A stretch of 64,000 nt of DNA from Rotaria sp. Silwood1 (taxonomy: Eukaryota; Rotifera; Eurotatoria; Philodinida; Philodinidae). Location: the NCBI GenBank assembly GCA_905250075.1, contig CAJNOP010000086.1:654269-718268 (forward strand), read 5' to 3'. The notes under the pieces were generated by a model. That model was not told the DNA's origin. It was given only the letters and a program-made list of their open reading frames with translations, and ran no database searches. Both the position numbers and the translations under genes were made by a program. Shown here one piece after another: positions 1-13,400 of this stretch (position 1 is its first letter; the number at the start of each line of letters is the position of its first letter).

Positions 1-3000
1 AATCTGTGGTGAATTTCTTAATAATAATTGTAAACCAAAAGGAAAACAATGTGATCGACTTCACATATGCCGACATTTTGAAGGCAATTGTCCATCCCAA
101 AATTGTGGTTTTCCACATGATTTTTCTACTGGATATAATAGAAAAATTATTGCAGAAAATCATTGTCAATATGTAAATCCTATATTGCTTATCAAGCTTC
201 TTCGTCTTAAGAAATCTTCATCAGTAATAAAATTGCATATAGTTATTAAATAGTAAACAATGTTTGTTTCTTTTTCTTTGATTAGAGACCTCCGGCATCG
301 CGTTTATCACGTACTCGAGGTTCTCAATCAAGCAGACGTGGTCGTGGTTATGGTCATAGTCATGGTCGCGGTCGTAGTTTTTCTAATCATGCAACTTCAA
401 GGAATTCTATAGTACAAAAAGATGACCCAAATCGACAAGTCGATGTTAGTTTTCCATCATCAAGTCTTGCTAAACAAATGGATATGGAAATGATTGAAAT
501 TCTTTTAAATTTACATGATATAAAAATCGAAGACAAATTCAATGAAAATGAAAATGAATATTTTCGTCGAGTTACAATTCAATTGGGACGTATAGATGGT
601 AATAAATTTTACCTTTTTTTTGGTATACAAGAAAATATATATTTTTTCGTTTATATTTAGATGTTGAAAAATTACTCAGTTCGCCCGTAATCAATCATCA
701 TGGTATTGATATAAAATTTAAGCATACTAATCAAATAATTGATAGAACCAGATTTCTATTGAAAACATCAATTAATAATGTACAAGATAAAATTATTTCA
801 TCACGTATGGAACTTTATATTAGTACTCTTATTAAAAATAATTCAATAAGTAAAATTTCTGATCTGTCAACAAGCACCGAACAAATAATACTTGTTCATT
901 GTAATAGGGACATAGGTAATTATTTTTTACATTCGTCTAAACTTATATTTTCATGTTTTGTTAGATTTCGATGGTGTTCGTCAAGCATATAAATCAAAAC
1001 AAGAATTATCAGGCAAACATTTAACATTAAATCAAGTTTATGAATGTGATGCTTTAGAAGTTCATTACAATGATACAAATAAATCTATTACTGTTGAAGA
1101 TCTAAAAATTATTTTTGAATCGGCTTGGAATGATATATTTGCTTTTAATTTTCCAACAAATAATTGTGCTGAAATTGAATTTATTAATACCCAGGGTATG
1201 AGAACATCGTTGTAATTTCATTTTTAGAATCATAGAGACTGCTAGATCGATTTTTGATTAAAAAATTTTATATATCTTTGCAGTTCTATTTTGATGCTTC
1301 AATTCCCAACAGAAAAACATTAACACATTTAGTGAGAGATTCCTAGTTTTAAATTCGATCATCTTAATGAAGAAGTATACGAAATTAAACTAAAGATAAA
1401 TCATCATCATGTCAAAATAGTTTGCAAAAATGTCTCAAATTTCTTTTATTTAAGCTTTTAAACGATGGATATCAACAGTCGAACAAATACAAATTAAATT
1501 TCAAATAACAATTAATCCAATACTTGATAGTGTTGATGAGAATAATGATACAGAAAGTATTAGTTCAACACATGCAGCACCATCTACTATTGATACATGT
1601 TCAATTGCTTCTAATGGATTTGATGATAGATCACGTCAAACAACGATTAAACTTCGTCCTGACTGGGTTTTGATTGCTACTCATCCAAAATTTAAACTTG
1701 AATATAAAGAATTTATTCGTAATTAACTTTGAATTATTTTTGTATCTTTTAACTAATCTGTTTATAATTTAGATAATGAACTTAGCGGTGAAATTGATAT
1801 TCATGATGATGAAGTAACATATAGTGGTTCGTTTCCGCAACACATTCATGGCATGAAAAATAATGTTACTCTTCAAGAAAAAACAAATAATTTCATGCGA
1901 AATTTTGCATTTAGAACATTCTATAAATTAGAATCAAGAAATATTGAAATTCTTCGAGCTAATGCAGCGACCGTGGCATTTAATCGTATTATAGATAATG
2001 ATTATATGATAGCAACAAAAGTACTTGAAATGCCGGGATTCGTGCGTAAACTTTTTGCTAAAAATAATCAACATCATCAACAAGAACAACCATATTTGAA
2101 AACGAATACTCAGTCAAATAATAAGTAAGCACTATAGAAAACTCACTCGCTTACTATTCTAACAAAGTCATCAAAGATTTCGATTTACATTTATTAAGAA
2201 TTTCTTTGTGAACAGTAAAATAATTCATAGTCAATCGGAAAAAAATCAACATTGAAATCCATCTTTTTTTAGAATTTTGAAATAATCTGATAGACACCTT
2301 CTTAAGCATAAAATGCCACATTCGAAGAATATTATCTCGTAGTTTAGTTACAGGTGCAATTCTTTGTTAAATCATCTGCGTATTCACATACAACTCTTAT
2401 GGGTATTACTAATTTATGCTAACACCACAAACACCCAACTTTGTAAAAACGCATATGGGTCATCTTCACTAACACCCACAACTTGGAGAGTTATGTGCAC
2501 AAACACCCACTAACACCCACTTTGTCCGACTCCTAGAAAAAATAAACCGTCAACAAAGACCAAAAAATGACTCCCTTCAACACTAACACCCAAAATCTCA
2601 CTAATAGTCCACACAAGCACCCCAAGTTGTATTCACTAACACCCACAGAACTCAATGATCTACATTCTGACCCGAATAAATGCTATCCCTGAATAACTTT
2701 TTCTGATAAACTTTTCTCTGGAAACATCTCTTCAACCTTTGCCGTATCGACAAAAGTTTGTTTTCGTCCGAAAAATACAAATTGGGATAAATGCATAGAA
2801 AGATAGCCCGTGTTCTGTTCTTCCAGAAACAGTATGATTTTTAAATCGATACCCCTTTTTTGGTCAAATTTTTGATGATTTCTGTGATTTACTTCTTGAA
2901 AAACAGCATTTTTATCTAGAGGGGAGGGGATTTAAGGGATGTTTCCAGAGAAAAGTTTATCAGAAAAAGTGATACAGGGATAGCACTTATTCGTGTTAGA

Positions 3001-6000
3001 ATGTAGATTATAGAGTTCTGTGGGTGTTAGTGAATACAACTTGGGGTGCTTGTGTGGACTATAAGTGAGATTTTGGGTGTTAGTGTTGAAGGGGGTCATT
3101 TTTTGGTCTTTGTTGACGGTTTATTTTTTCTAGGAGTCGGACAAAGTGGGTGTTAGTGGGTGTTTGTGCACATAACTCTCCAAGTTGTGGGTGTTAGTGA
3201 AGATGACCCATATGCGTTTTTACAAAGTTGGGTGTTTGTGGTGTTAGCATAAATTAGTAATACCCAACTCTTATTTAAGAATACATTGTTCCTTATTGAG
3301 CTTAATCAGTTGATATAAACCACCCAGTTCTTTTAATTTGAACTGTGATTGTCAGAAAATCTGATTTTATCCTCTCCCAAATGTTTTTGAGAGTTTCTCT
3401 TCAGCTCATGTAATCTAGAATAGAACTTTCGCAAATGAGTCGAATAAAAAAAACATGATATTCAATAACCAATTATTTGATTCGGCTCTTACGACTCATT
3501 GATCTACAGAACAGTCACACACACTTGCACTTATTTTGCAAGTAAAATGTAAATTAATTAAAAAAATATCTCTCATTAATATGAAGAGAATCACACCGAC
3601 CTAATAGTTTTATCAATACCAGTACTTATTTTATTTTCATATCACACGACGTTAACACTTATCTATTCGTATTTTGTAGTTCATCATCACTTCCACTTAC
3701 AAAACCAAAAGAAATCAAAAAGTATGTTTTCTTATGAATGTAATTTAATGTACAAACTCACATTAATTTTATTGTAAATCTTTAAGTATTCCTGTTTTAT
3801 CATCAGTTACATCTACTTCTATGTATCCTGTAAATACACCAGAACAAGTAAGTATGTTCTCAATAGATACATTTGAAGATCGTCTACGACAATATCTTCA
3901 AGAAACATTTAATGTCCAAGTAACATTTGAACGAACTAATAATAATAATAATAATAATGAAAAAACTAAAGGACTAACGAATTGTATTTTGATTAAATTA
4001 ATGGGTCAAATGAATGATCTTGAAAATGCAACTAAAGATTTATATAATTTATTTTTATTATTACAAACGAAGATATTTAATGAAAAAACTAGTAAGAGAA
4101 CATAAAGATTCTTTTAAAACAAAACAAGAATTTAATAAATAAATTTTAGATAGTTATTGGACAAAAATTGAAGAAGCGACACACGTTATTCAATATCATT
4201 TTAAACTTGCTAATCTAATTTGTACATGTCAACAAATATCTCCAACAACAGTTTATGTTCATTATTTTGATATAACAAATCCACAATTTGGTATTGATGA
4301 ACAAAAAATTGAAGATTTAATTCAAGGTCAATTTAAATTAGCTACAATAAATTATGATCAACCATTATCATCGTCAACATTTACAAAAGAATGGATAGAT
4401 ATAGAAAATACAATTCGTCAACGAGATGATTTTAAAAAAAATATTTGTTTATATAAAGAATCAAATACAGTTTATCTATTTGGTTTAACAGAATTAGTCA
4501 AAAAATTTCATCAAAAATTTCAACAACTTAAAAATAAACATGATCCACAACCATGTAAAATTACTCTATCAGAAAGACAGGTACGAAATTGAATCGCTTT
4601 TGTCATAATGAAATACTCGGAGATTAAGGAAAATAGTAGGAACTTGGAAGCAGAAATTCAGCGATTGAATTTCGTGACCAGATTCCTATTTCCAAGTTTT
4701 CACCAGAAATCCACCGGTTCGAGTCCATGCCTACTTTAAATTTACCGAGACAGGACCGCGGCATGAATCAAAATAATTTCCTTTCCATCTTTTATTAAAC
4801 CAAATGGTTAATTGAATCATTGTCCGATTGATGGTCAAAGGCAAACATGTTTCTATGTTTATGGCGCAATAATTTATTGATATAGTTCGTACCGAAGTCT
4901 ATCATAGATTTCGTTTTAATTCTTACAAACGATTCAGAACATTGGAGAAAATATTTTAATCAAACTTTAATTCTTATACAAAGATTTCTATTATATTTTA
5001 TTCTTCCATTTTAGCTCAAATATTTAACGTATGTTGCCAAAGCTGATTTGGTTAAACTTGAAAAACAATACAAATCAGATGGATGTAATGTAAGTTTAAA
5101 TCGTTTACGTCATCATTGTGAATTTATTGCACCACCGGACATGCATGCAAAAATCAAAGATAGTCTTGAAGCATTAACACAAATACGTGACAGTTCATTT
5201 GAAATTGATGAACCTGGTTGTGAAGCTCTCATTAGTCAAGAATCAGAAAGACTTCTTACTATTGTGAAATTAAAATGTTTTCTTGAAAAAACTACTGAAA
5301 CTCGTCGTATTCACATTTCAATACCCAGAGCTCGGGCAGCAAATCTAGACGATGACATTAAACAAGCTCAAAGTACTAGTACAATTGCAAATGAATTACC
5401 AAATAAGACAAGTGTTAATATAGGCCATTCGACAGTAACAATTTTGACTGGTGATTTAACAACACAAACAGTAAGTTTTATTAATCATTCAGAAAACAAA
5501 ACTTGAATATCTTTAATAATTGCAAACACAGACAAACAGCAGTCCAAAGCTATGCTTTTTATTTCCAATTGGAATATACTATTTCTCGTGGGCGTTGAGA
5601 TTCATGGTTATTTTGATTTTTACGTATACAAAATGTTGTACAGTTTACCATTAAGATGAGTATCATTATTTTTTTTATAATAAGAACAATTGTAACAATA
5701 CGTGCCCGTAGCTTTTGCAAGTACTCAACATTTTTCGGACTGGGACTCAATAGAACTGTGCTTTGATACTAGTCAATGAAATTTTTTTTAATTGAAACTA
5801 GACAACCGCTCTGAAGACATCAAAGATCTTTTCCCAGTTTTTTGTAATTAGTAACTAGCGCACTCTACACATTTCTGAGACGAGTAACGCTCATCAAGTC
5901 TACAGTTTTCGGATCCGATAGGTAAAACCGGTAGATGTATGTGTCCATGAGAAATGATGCACTTCAATTAAAATACCATTAAAACAATGATAGATTCAAG

Positions 6001-9000
6001 ATTTCAAAAGCCTTTTAAAATATTCTGATGTCTAAACAAAAACTCATTGTAATTGATCAAGTCTACAGAGAACAATAGGTTATTTTTATTAAGTAAAAGA
6101 AGATGAGATAATAGAAGTCACACTTACCGACTTTCCATTCTAATAATCTTCCAATAGAAAAAAAAACACGAATCAAATTGATTATTTCATTTTAGGTTGA
6201 TGCCATCGTACTTTGTTCTTCATCAGAATACCTATGCAAGAAAATTGTTGACCAAGCTGGTGTTCAAATACAAAATGAATATAATCTCCTGAAAGCATCT
6301 GAACAATTTCCAAATACAACATCCGGTGGTACATTACCATGCAAAAAAATTTTCTTTATACCATGGTCACCAAAAACTCATGATCCAGCCGATGTTAAAT
6401 CATCTTTAAGTACATTTGTTTCAATAGCATTTGTGCTTGCTGTCTCAACAGAATGCAAAAGTATTGGTTAGTTTAAACAAATTCTATATCTTATTTTTCC
6501 TTGTGATATTTAATTATTCAATATTTTTGTTTTCAGCATTTCCAGCTGTTGGCTGCGGAAAATTTAATTTTGATCCATCGATCATAGCTAAATATATGTT
6601 ACATGAAACAAGAAAACAACTCACAACATTTAAAATAAAAATGAATATTTCATTTGTTCTTTTATCTACACAACAAAATGTTTATGATGAATTTATTAAA
6701 TATCTTAATCAAATGCTAGTTGTAGATCTAATGGTATCTACTAACAATCCAACGAAAAAGCAAGTTAATAAATCAACAATAGCATATGATAAAAAAAGTA
6801 AAATAAAAAAATTCTTTTGTTTGATTTCAACGTTTTGTTTTTTGATTTAGTTATTAAAATAACATTAATTAGTTCAAATGATAATCATTTAATGCAATGT
6901 AAACAAGAAATTATTGATTTAGCTCGATCATTGTCAATAAAATCACAATTAACAAATAAAAATGATATGTTAGATTGGTCACAAAATACAATTAATAAAT
7001 ATTATGAATATTGTATAAAACAAAATGTTATGCCAACACTTGATTTTGATAATGTTACAATTGAACTTGTTGGAGCAAAAGATGCAGTAATGTTTTAATA
7101 GAATGAATTCTTTTCGTTGAATATTTGATAATGATTTTAGATACATGAAGCTGAAAAATATTTCTATGAATTAACAAGTGAAACATTTAAAGAAGCACGT
7201 ATTCATGCAGTTTCACGTGGTGCTATTTGGTCAATTGAATTAATACCTAATTCCGATGTATGGGAACAATATTCATTTAAACTTAATGGAATTATTGAAG
7301 ATGCGTTTTTGAAAAAATATCCTCATGTATGTGTTCATATTGTATGTTTAATGAATAAGCCCTTCTGGAGTGAAGTAATAGCCTTTCTACTGAATTTTCG
7401 GTCCAGCTTTAAGTATTTCTAAAAAAATCAAATAAGGATATTTTGATCCGAAATTTTGCTCATAAATAGTTCAAATGACTAGTTGAATATTATAAGAGTT
7501 TCATTCAAAAAGAATGTTCTTTTGTTACAAAAACTGAATTTACTTGAAAATTCAAAATCTTGACAAAGAAATATTCTTTTTTGTAGAAACTTCGATAATA
7601 TACTACTAGTCATTGGATCTATTCATGGATAAAATATCTTTATTTGATTTTTTCGCAGATACCTGAAGCTGATTCGAGAATTCAGTAAAATGGTCATAAC
7701 TCAGCTCCAGATGTCTGTGATTACGAACTGTTTTAGATTTTTTCTAGCCTTTTCGAGAGTTCTCTGTAAGCCCAATATGACTTTAAACACTGAGTATTTA
7801 TTATACACAAGGATTCAAATGAAACCAAGTGTCGGGTAGTAGAACCTTTGGGAGAAAAACTAATTTCAACCTTAATCCCTAGAAACTATTGTTGGAATCG
7901 CTCATTTAGTGATACTCTACTAAAAAAAAACTGATATTCGTGTGTTTTTAGCATTGTCGATATTTCATTTTTTTTTGAAATTATTCATAAGTATTTTTAA
8001 TTGAAACAACTATTTCTTCAAAGTTGCAATAATAATGATGTTTTCAGTTTCATGAACGGTAAAAGGTTCAATTATGCCTTTGATGATAAAAAATGTTTTA
8101 CAGATAACTCAAATGATTTTAAGGTTTTGTGAAGAGTTTTTAAGATGTTAAGCGCCAAGAAATAATGCTCGCCAGATTTTTTTGAGGTTTGTCGCTTAAA
8201 ATTAATCATGCCTTAATGTAAATATACCAATTAAAGTTATAATTTTTTGAGAAAAAAAAATGAAGAGAGGATCTTCTATTGTGTCCATCACTTCATTCTG
8301 CAAAAAGAGGAGTAGTACTTTAAGGATTTCTATTAGATTATCCGTATTAATACATTGCTATACATATATATTACAGAAATTTCATAACAAGTGCTTCATA
8401 AATCTGTAGTTATGCTAATTTTGTTGTCGCAGCCTGGTTAGCTGAACATGTAGAAGAATTTTAAAGTCGGGTACTCACTAAACTAATTGCAATTTTCAAT
8501 TATATTCTACTCAGCAGCCGGATTTTCGAAACAATAGTTTAGGTACTCTGAATTGTGTTCATTCTCTTTTGATTCCAACGGTTCTGTTTCTATCGTTGCT
8601 TTTATGTGAGTTTTTTATTCAGAAACTAAATAGCAACAGCATCTAATCTATAGTTTTTTTGTGTCATATCAATAATAGTATCAATTTTTATTTTGTGAGT
8701 TAATCTTCTTCAAATTGTAAATAAAATTCATTTTTCTATTTTAGGTAGATTTTCAAGATGATCGAGAAGAGAAATGTCGAATAGTTTTTTCTGTAATGCA
8801 AGAACATCATGGAACAAATATTCGTCGTGTGCGTCGTAAACCTGTCGATTTAACATTACCAGATGTTAGTAAATTTTTATTTATAATAAAAATTCTTTTT
8901 TAAAATAAATAATGAACAATTATTTTTCATATAAGACATGGGAAACTTCAGATCAAAGCTGTAAACGAGTCACATTACAGCCGTCATCAAAAGAATATCA

Positions 9001-10311
9001 AAATGTACTAGCACAATTTCATGTTACGATGCTTGGTAAATATTCGAATATAGTTAAAATTGAACGTATTCAAAATGAACGATGGTATAAGCAGGTAAAG
9101 AATTCAATATCATACTTTCAAAAATTTTGTTTTATTATAATTTTTTCAATCTTGATTTGATTTAACCTAAGGCACGAAGTATTTGGTTATTTTGGGACTA
9201 CTAAAAAATAACTGGTTAGAGCTAGAAGCAGTTAATTACAATCTGAATTTTTCGTTTTTTTTCGAATATACGCTGACAGTTTGCCTCTGGGATAAGATTA
9301 TACAGCTATCAGTAAATTGTATGAAAAAGTTCAAAGCAAAATAGAATCAAGCTCAAACTCTCCAGATATTTTAGAAACAACATAAAGCTATGAAAGCGAT
9401 ATTATGAAAATTTCGTTTGCTTCTTTTCATGTTACTACAAAACAATAAAACAAACACCATTGATCATTTTAAAATGATCAATCCTTCAATATCAGTTGAG
9501 CGATTCTTAGGATTTTAGAAGAATACTTATAACATGACAAAGAAACAATCTGGAGATGTCATATGAGATCAAAATAGAAAAATAAATAACATGCTTTGTA
9601 GAGCCAACTTTATTCGACAGAACTGAACTATTAAAAACTATTTCGCATTTTGAATTTGATAGATTTCAATCGAAATAACATTATGTGCAAGCACTATTTT
9701 GAATGTCTTCAAAGAATCTAATGATAGTTGTTCAATCGTATTCCAGAGAGAAAATCTAAACATATATTGGTAAAAAAGCGAAAACGTTTAATTTTAGCTA
9801 TCTGCTTATGTCTCTAATCAGTTGTCCTTATAGGTGACCGAGAAAAAAGTTTATTAAATCTTTTTTTTTTCAATAGTATGCTGCACATCGTGATGATTTC
9901 AAACGACGTTATCCACAAATAGATTATGAACGTTTACTTTTCCATGGATGCCCTAGTACGTCAGTCGATCAGATTGCTCGAGAATGTTTCAATCGATCAT
10001 TTGCCGGTGTTAATGGTAAATCGACGCGTACTGAATATAAGGAAAATAGGATCTTTCGTTTAGGTGTTTTGTACGGTTGTGGAGTATATTTTCATGTTCA
10101 AGCCAGTTACAGCCATCAGTATGCACAGCCAAATAGTGCAGGAGAAAGAACTATATTTTTAGCACGTGTTCTTATTGGAAAAACTTGCAAAGGAGATAAA
10201 ACAATGAAAGTTCCTCCATCTGGCTATGATACAACTACAGATGGACAACATATCTTTGTCGTATATCATGATGCCGGTGCATATGCAGATCATTTAATCA
10301 CCTATAAATGA
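1..10311 (+). CDS. PARP14/ZC3HAV1-like mono-ADP-ribosyltransferase (5' partial)
   Basis: Eighteen exons are visible: 1-172, 286-598, 661-915, 965-1195, 1455-1718, 1773-2124, 3680-3721, 3787-4091, 4150-4580, 5015-5470, 6196-6466, 6537-6797, 6851-7086, 7141-7326, 8745-8864, 8936-9094, 9877-10015 and 10064-10311. Joined, they stay open for about 1,480 codons; the start lies upstream of the window. In order they encode a CCCH zinc finger (CRHFEGNCPSQNCGFPHDF), an Arg/Gly-rich linker (RGRGYGHSHGRGRS), several KH/RRM-like modules, a macrodomain (phosphate loop AFPAVGCGKF), a WWE domain (exons at 7141 and 8745) and the ART fold. The ART part shows the NAD-binding His (LLFHG), the second-position Tyr (QASYSHQYAQ) and Leu at the third position (DHLITYK). 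Known PARP14-type enzymes with H-Y-Leu transfer single ADP-ribose units, so mono-ADP-ribosylation is inferred. The macrodomain lacks the usual NAAN stretch (IVLCSSSEYLC), so it may not bind or hydrolyse ADP-ribose normally. A shorter tandem paralogue begins 184 bp downstream. Confidence 0.9.
2401..3265. mobile_element. Mutator-like foldback MITE with 9-bp target duplication
   Basis: This 865-bp element is an almost complete palindrome. Its arms are about 330 bp (2401-2732 and 2936-3265) around a loop of about 200 bp. The ends read GGGTATTACTAATTTATGCT and its reverse complement, and it is flanked by the exact 9-bp repeat AACTCTTAT at 2392-2400 and 3266-3274. A 9-bp duplication with long inverted ends is typical of Mutator-like elements. 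Each arm carries several copies of a GGGTGTTAGTG submotif. It has no coding capacity and sits in an intron of the first PARP-like gene. The arms are nearly identical, so insertion is probably recent. Confidence 0.85.
7478..7615. repeat. Imperfect inverted repeat in a long PARP-gene intron
   Basis: The 7327-8744 intron contains two facing imperfect arms around GACTAGTTGAATATTATAAG and its approximate reverse complement near 7570-7615. Looser matches to one arm (CTACTAATCATTCAATCTAA type) occur near 62050 in a PSMB2 intron and near 15925, suggesting an old dispersed repeat. Boundaries and family are not known. I see nothing else in this intron. Confidence 0.4.
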
Positions 10312-10495
10312 ACACTTATTTTTTGTTTTTTTCTCTTATATCTAAAGAATGTGAATTTGTTTTGTTTTTTTTTAATTTCTTCTCATTTTTTTTCTTCTAG
10401 TCGCTAATCTTGTGATACTTGCAAAGCAGTTTATATAGAACGATATGAAATAATATTTTCTTTTTAGAAGTCATATCATTTATATTTGTACAATA

Positions 10496-13400
10496 ATGGC
10501 GGCTGCATTCAATTTATTTGATGAAGTTTTACGTGCATTTGATAAATCACATCGAAATGAAATGACATTTATTGAATTACATAATATATTAGTTAATCGG
10601 AATATAGATATAACTGCTGATGAATTAAATCAAATAATTCGTTCGCCAAGTCTTTTAAATCTTTTTAATCTTCAACCTATATCAAATGATTTATGTTTAA
10701 TACAATTAAGTCCAAAAGTAAGAATAGATTTATTAGAAAGGCTTCCACCAGATTCAGTGACCTATCTTGAACTATGAGGCCGTATATGAGGTTTTCTAGA
10801 ACAATTTGCAACAATGTAGAATACCGGCGTAGATATGAGTATTTTTCTCTTCTCCTACACCGATACCTGTAATAATCCAATCTAACGTGTAGGTTGTTAC
10901 TTGCCTTCGATTGAAATAATCGTTATGCTTTTTCTGTCTGTTATTTATCTATACTTTGATCTACTTTCATCTCTTATTTCTCCTATTATGTACTTTGGAA
11001 CGGCAGTCTTGGTATGTCCTTCTCTTGTACATACTGTTATCCATAACTGAAATAACCACAATGCCTCCGTACATAGCGTGATCCATAATTATAAGCTAAT
11101 TTTTGTTTTCCTCTGGAATTGTTCTTGCACTCTCTAGTTTTCTGTCATTGTGTTTACTGTATTTTTCAAGGTAGTTCTATACTAAGAAATAGTATATGGG
11201 AAACGAGAAAAATACACTAATCAAGTACACGTTTAAAAGCTCTTAAGCAATGTCTATTAAAGCAGAATTCGTAATAATACTCACACCCTTCTCTAGAAAT
11301 TCGAGGGCCAGCAAATTTTTCTCACTTATAAAAGAGTTACCTATATCAGTTCATGAGGGATACTATGCTAATTATTGATGCAAAGATGTTTTTAATAGGA
11401 TCGTTGAGTATTGTTAAATTATTGTCACTGTTCCGATCTCTTCATATAGGAAAATAGGCTATTCTGTGAAAAATATAGTTTCATAGTGTACAATTTTTGA
11501 GAAAACTTCACATTGATACGAACTGTTTCTGTGACACAGAGTTGAACACACTAGAATATTACATAGTAAAGAAATGACCGAGCCCGAAGTAACAGGAGCA
11601 ATTTTAAGTATGAAGAAAGTCACAAGAAAAACTATTGAACAATAATGTTTTGAGTACCATATACATATATTCTTAAAGGATTTTAACCACCACAGATATG
11701 ATATGCTGGTTCACAATAAGGTCATCAAATCCGGTGGGATCCGTTCATTAGATAAACTTCATTTTGTTTTTATTTTTACTTATATAGTTAATTCTTTGTG
11801 AAGCCTGCTTGCAGAAAAGTTGTAAAAATAAAATGAAATGTACACAATTACACCTATGCCGTTATATGTCTCATTTTTCAAATAAACCACTAGAAAAACC
11901 TTGTAGTTATCCACATAAACTTAGTGATCATCCAAATAATGTCATTCTATTACGTCGATTTAATTATGATACATTAAATGAAAATCTTGTTCTTAATTTA
12001 CTTCGTCGTCATTACAACAGAAATCATGAACAAGTACAATAAAATAAACAAAATTTTATTTATTTATCTCTAAAATAATCATTATTTCTAGTCTCGAATA
12101 GAGAGTCATGTTAATACCAGTAGATCGTCATCTTCTCAATCTAGTAGTATTGATTCGAATAATACACAAGGAATAAAACGAATTTATCAATCAAGACCGC
12201 CATCACAATTAAATAAATCCCCTGCTCAATCATCTACATCAATAGATAAGATTATAGAACGACAGTTAGATATTAGTATTCCATCGGAACAAGCTGCACC
12301 AGATGTTGATCTTGAAATCATTGAACTTATTTTAGCAACGAAAAATATAATTATCGAACGAACATTAAAAAACCAAATATCGAATGAATTCTATCGACGA
12401 TATACATTACAATTTCAGAATAAGCAAGGTAATTAATAAATTAGAATTAGAAAATTCTTTTAAATAATATATGATCTTTATTGACATAAAAAACAAAATC
12501 GATCACTTAAAAATGAAATTAATAAAAATACTTTTAGTGTAAACTCTTTGAAAGAGCTAGACCAGTTATTTTGAGGACGGCTTCAGAATCTTTCGGAACA
12601 GTCTAAGTCCAATTGCATTCAGCGTCTTCTTCTACTGCTAAGGAACTCTGATGAAGGTATATAGCTCCCGTTGCCATGAAAGGAGAGTCGCAAAGCTTCC
12701 ACTTACTATGTTTCTTTGAAAAAAAATAATGCCAGCTTTACAGAAAGAATTTATTTAGTGCATTTCCTACACATTTAACTCCAGTGGTTATCATTGATTC
12801 GATCAACGATAAATTGTATTAATTGCTATTGTTGTGTACTCTCTATTAGAATGTCGTCGAAACCTATTTACGCAATTTTTAACTTATCTAGAAAGGCATC
12901 CTCAATAGAGAATGGGAAGTTTTTTTTTGAATAGATATAAACAATGAAATATTGAAAAGTTCGAATAACTGAAAATCTTGATGATGACAAACAGTTTTAT
13001 TTTTCTAATTATTAATTCTTATAATTTATTTCTTTTTTGTTCTATCAGCTATCGACAATATAATTCAAAATGAACCAATTATAATGTATAATAATATACC
13101 AATAAAAATGAAACGAACCGAACGCCAAAGAGATAAAAGAATATTTGCACTTAAATTTAATACTGATAAAAAAATTGATAGTATACGATTAAATTTATAT
13201 ATTGAAACACTTATTGGAAAAGTTCATCCAAATATATTTGATATGACAATCGATGGTAATGATGAACAAATATATCTTATTCGAGGTGAACAACCTATTG
13301 GTATGTATATTTATTATTGAAATGAATTTCAAAGAAAAATTTCTTTTTCTAGATTTCGAACATTTATATAAAGCATATTCCGCAAAAAATACTTTACAAG

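Noticed and set aside
4640-4760. tRNA-like B-box (GGTTCGAGTCC) in a PARP-gene intron
   Set aside because: The T-arm does not pair beyond two bases and no A-box or acceptor stem could be drawn; at most a tRNA-derived relic.
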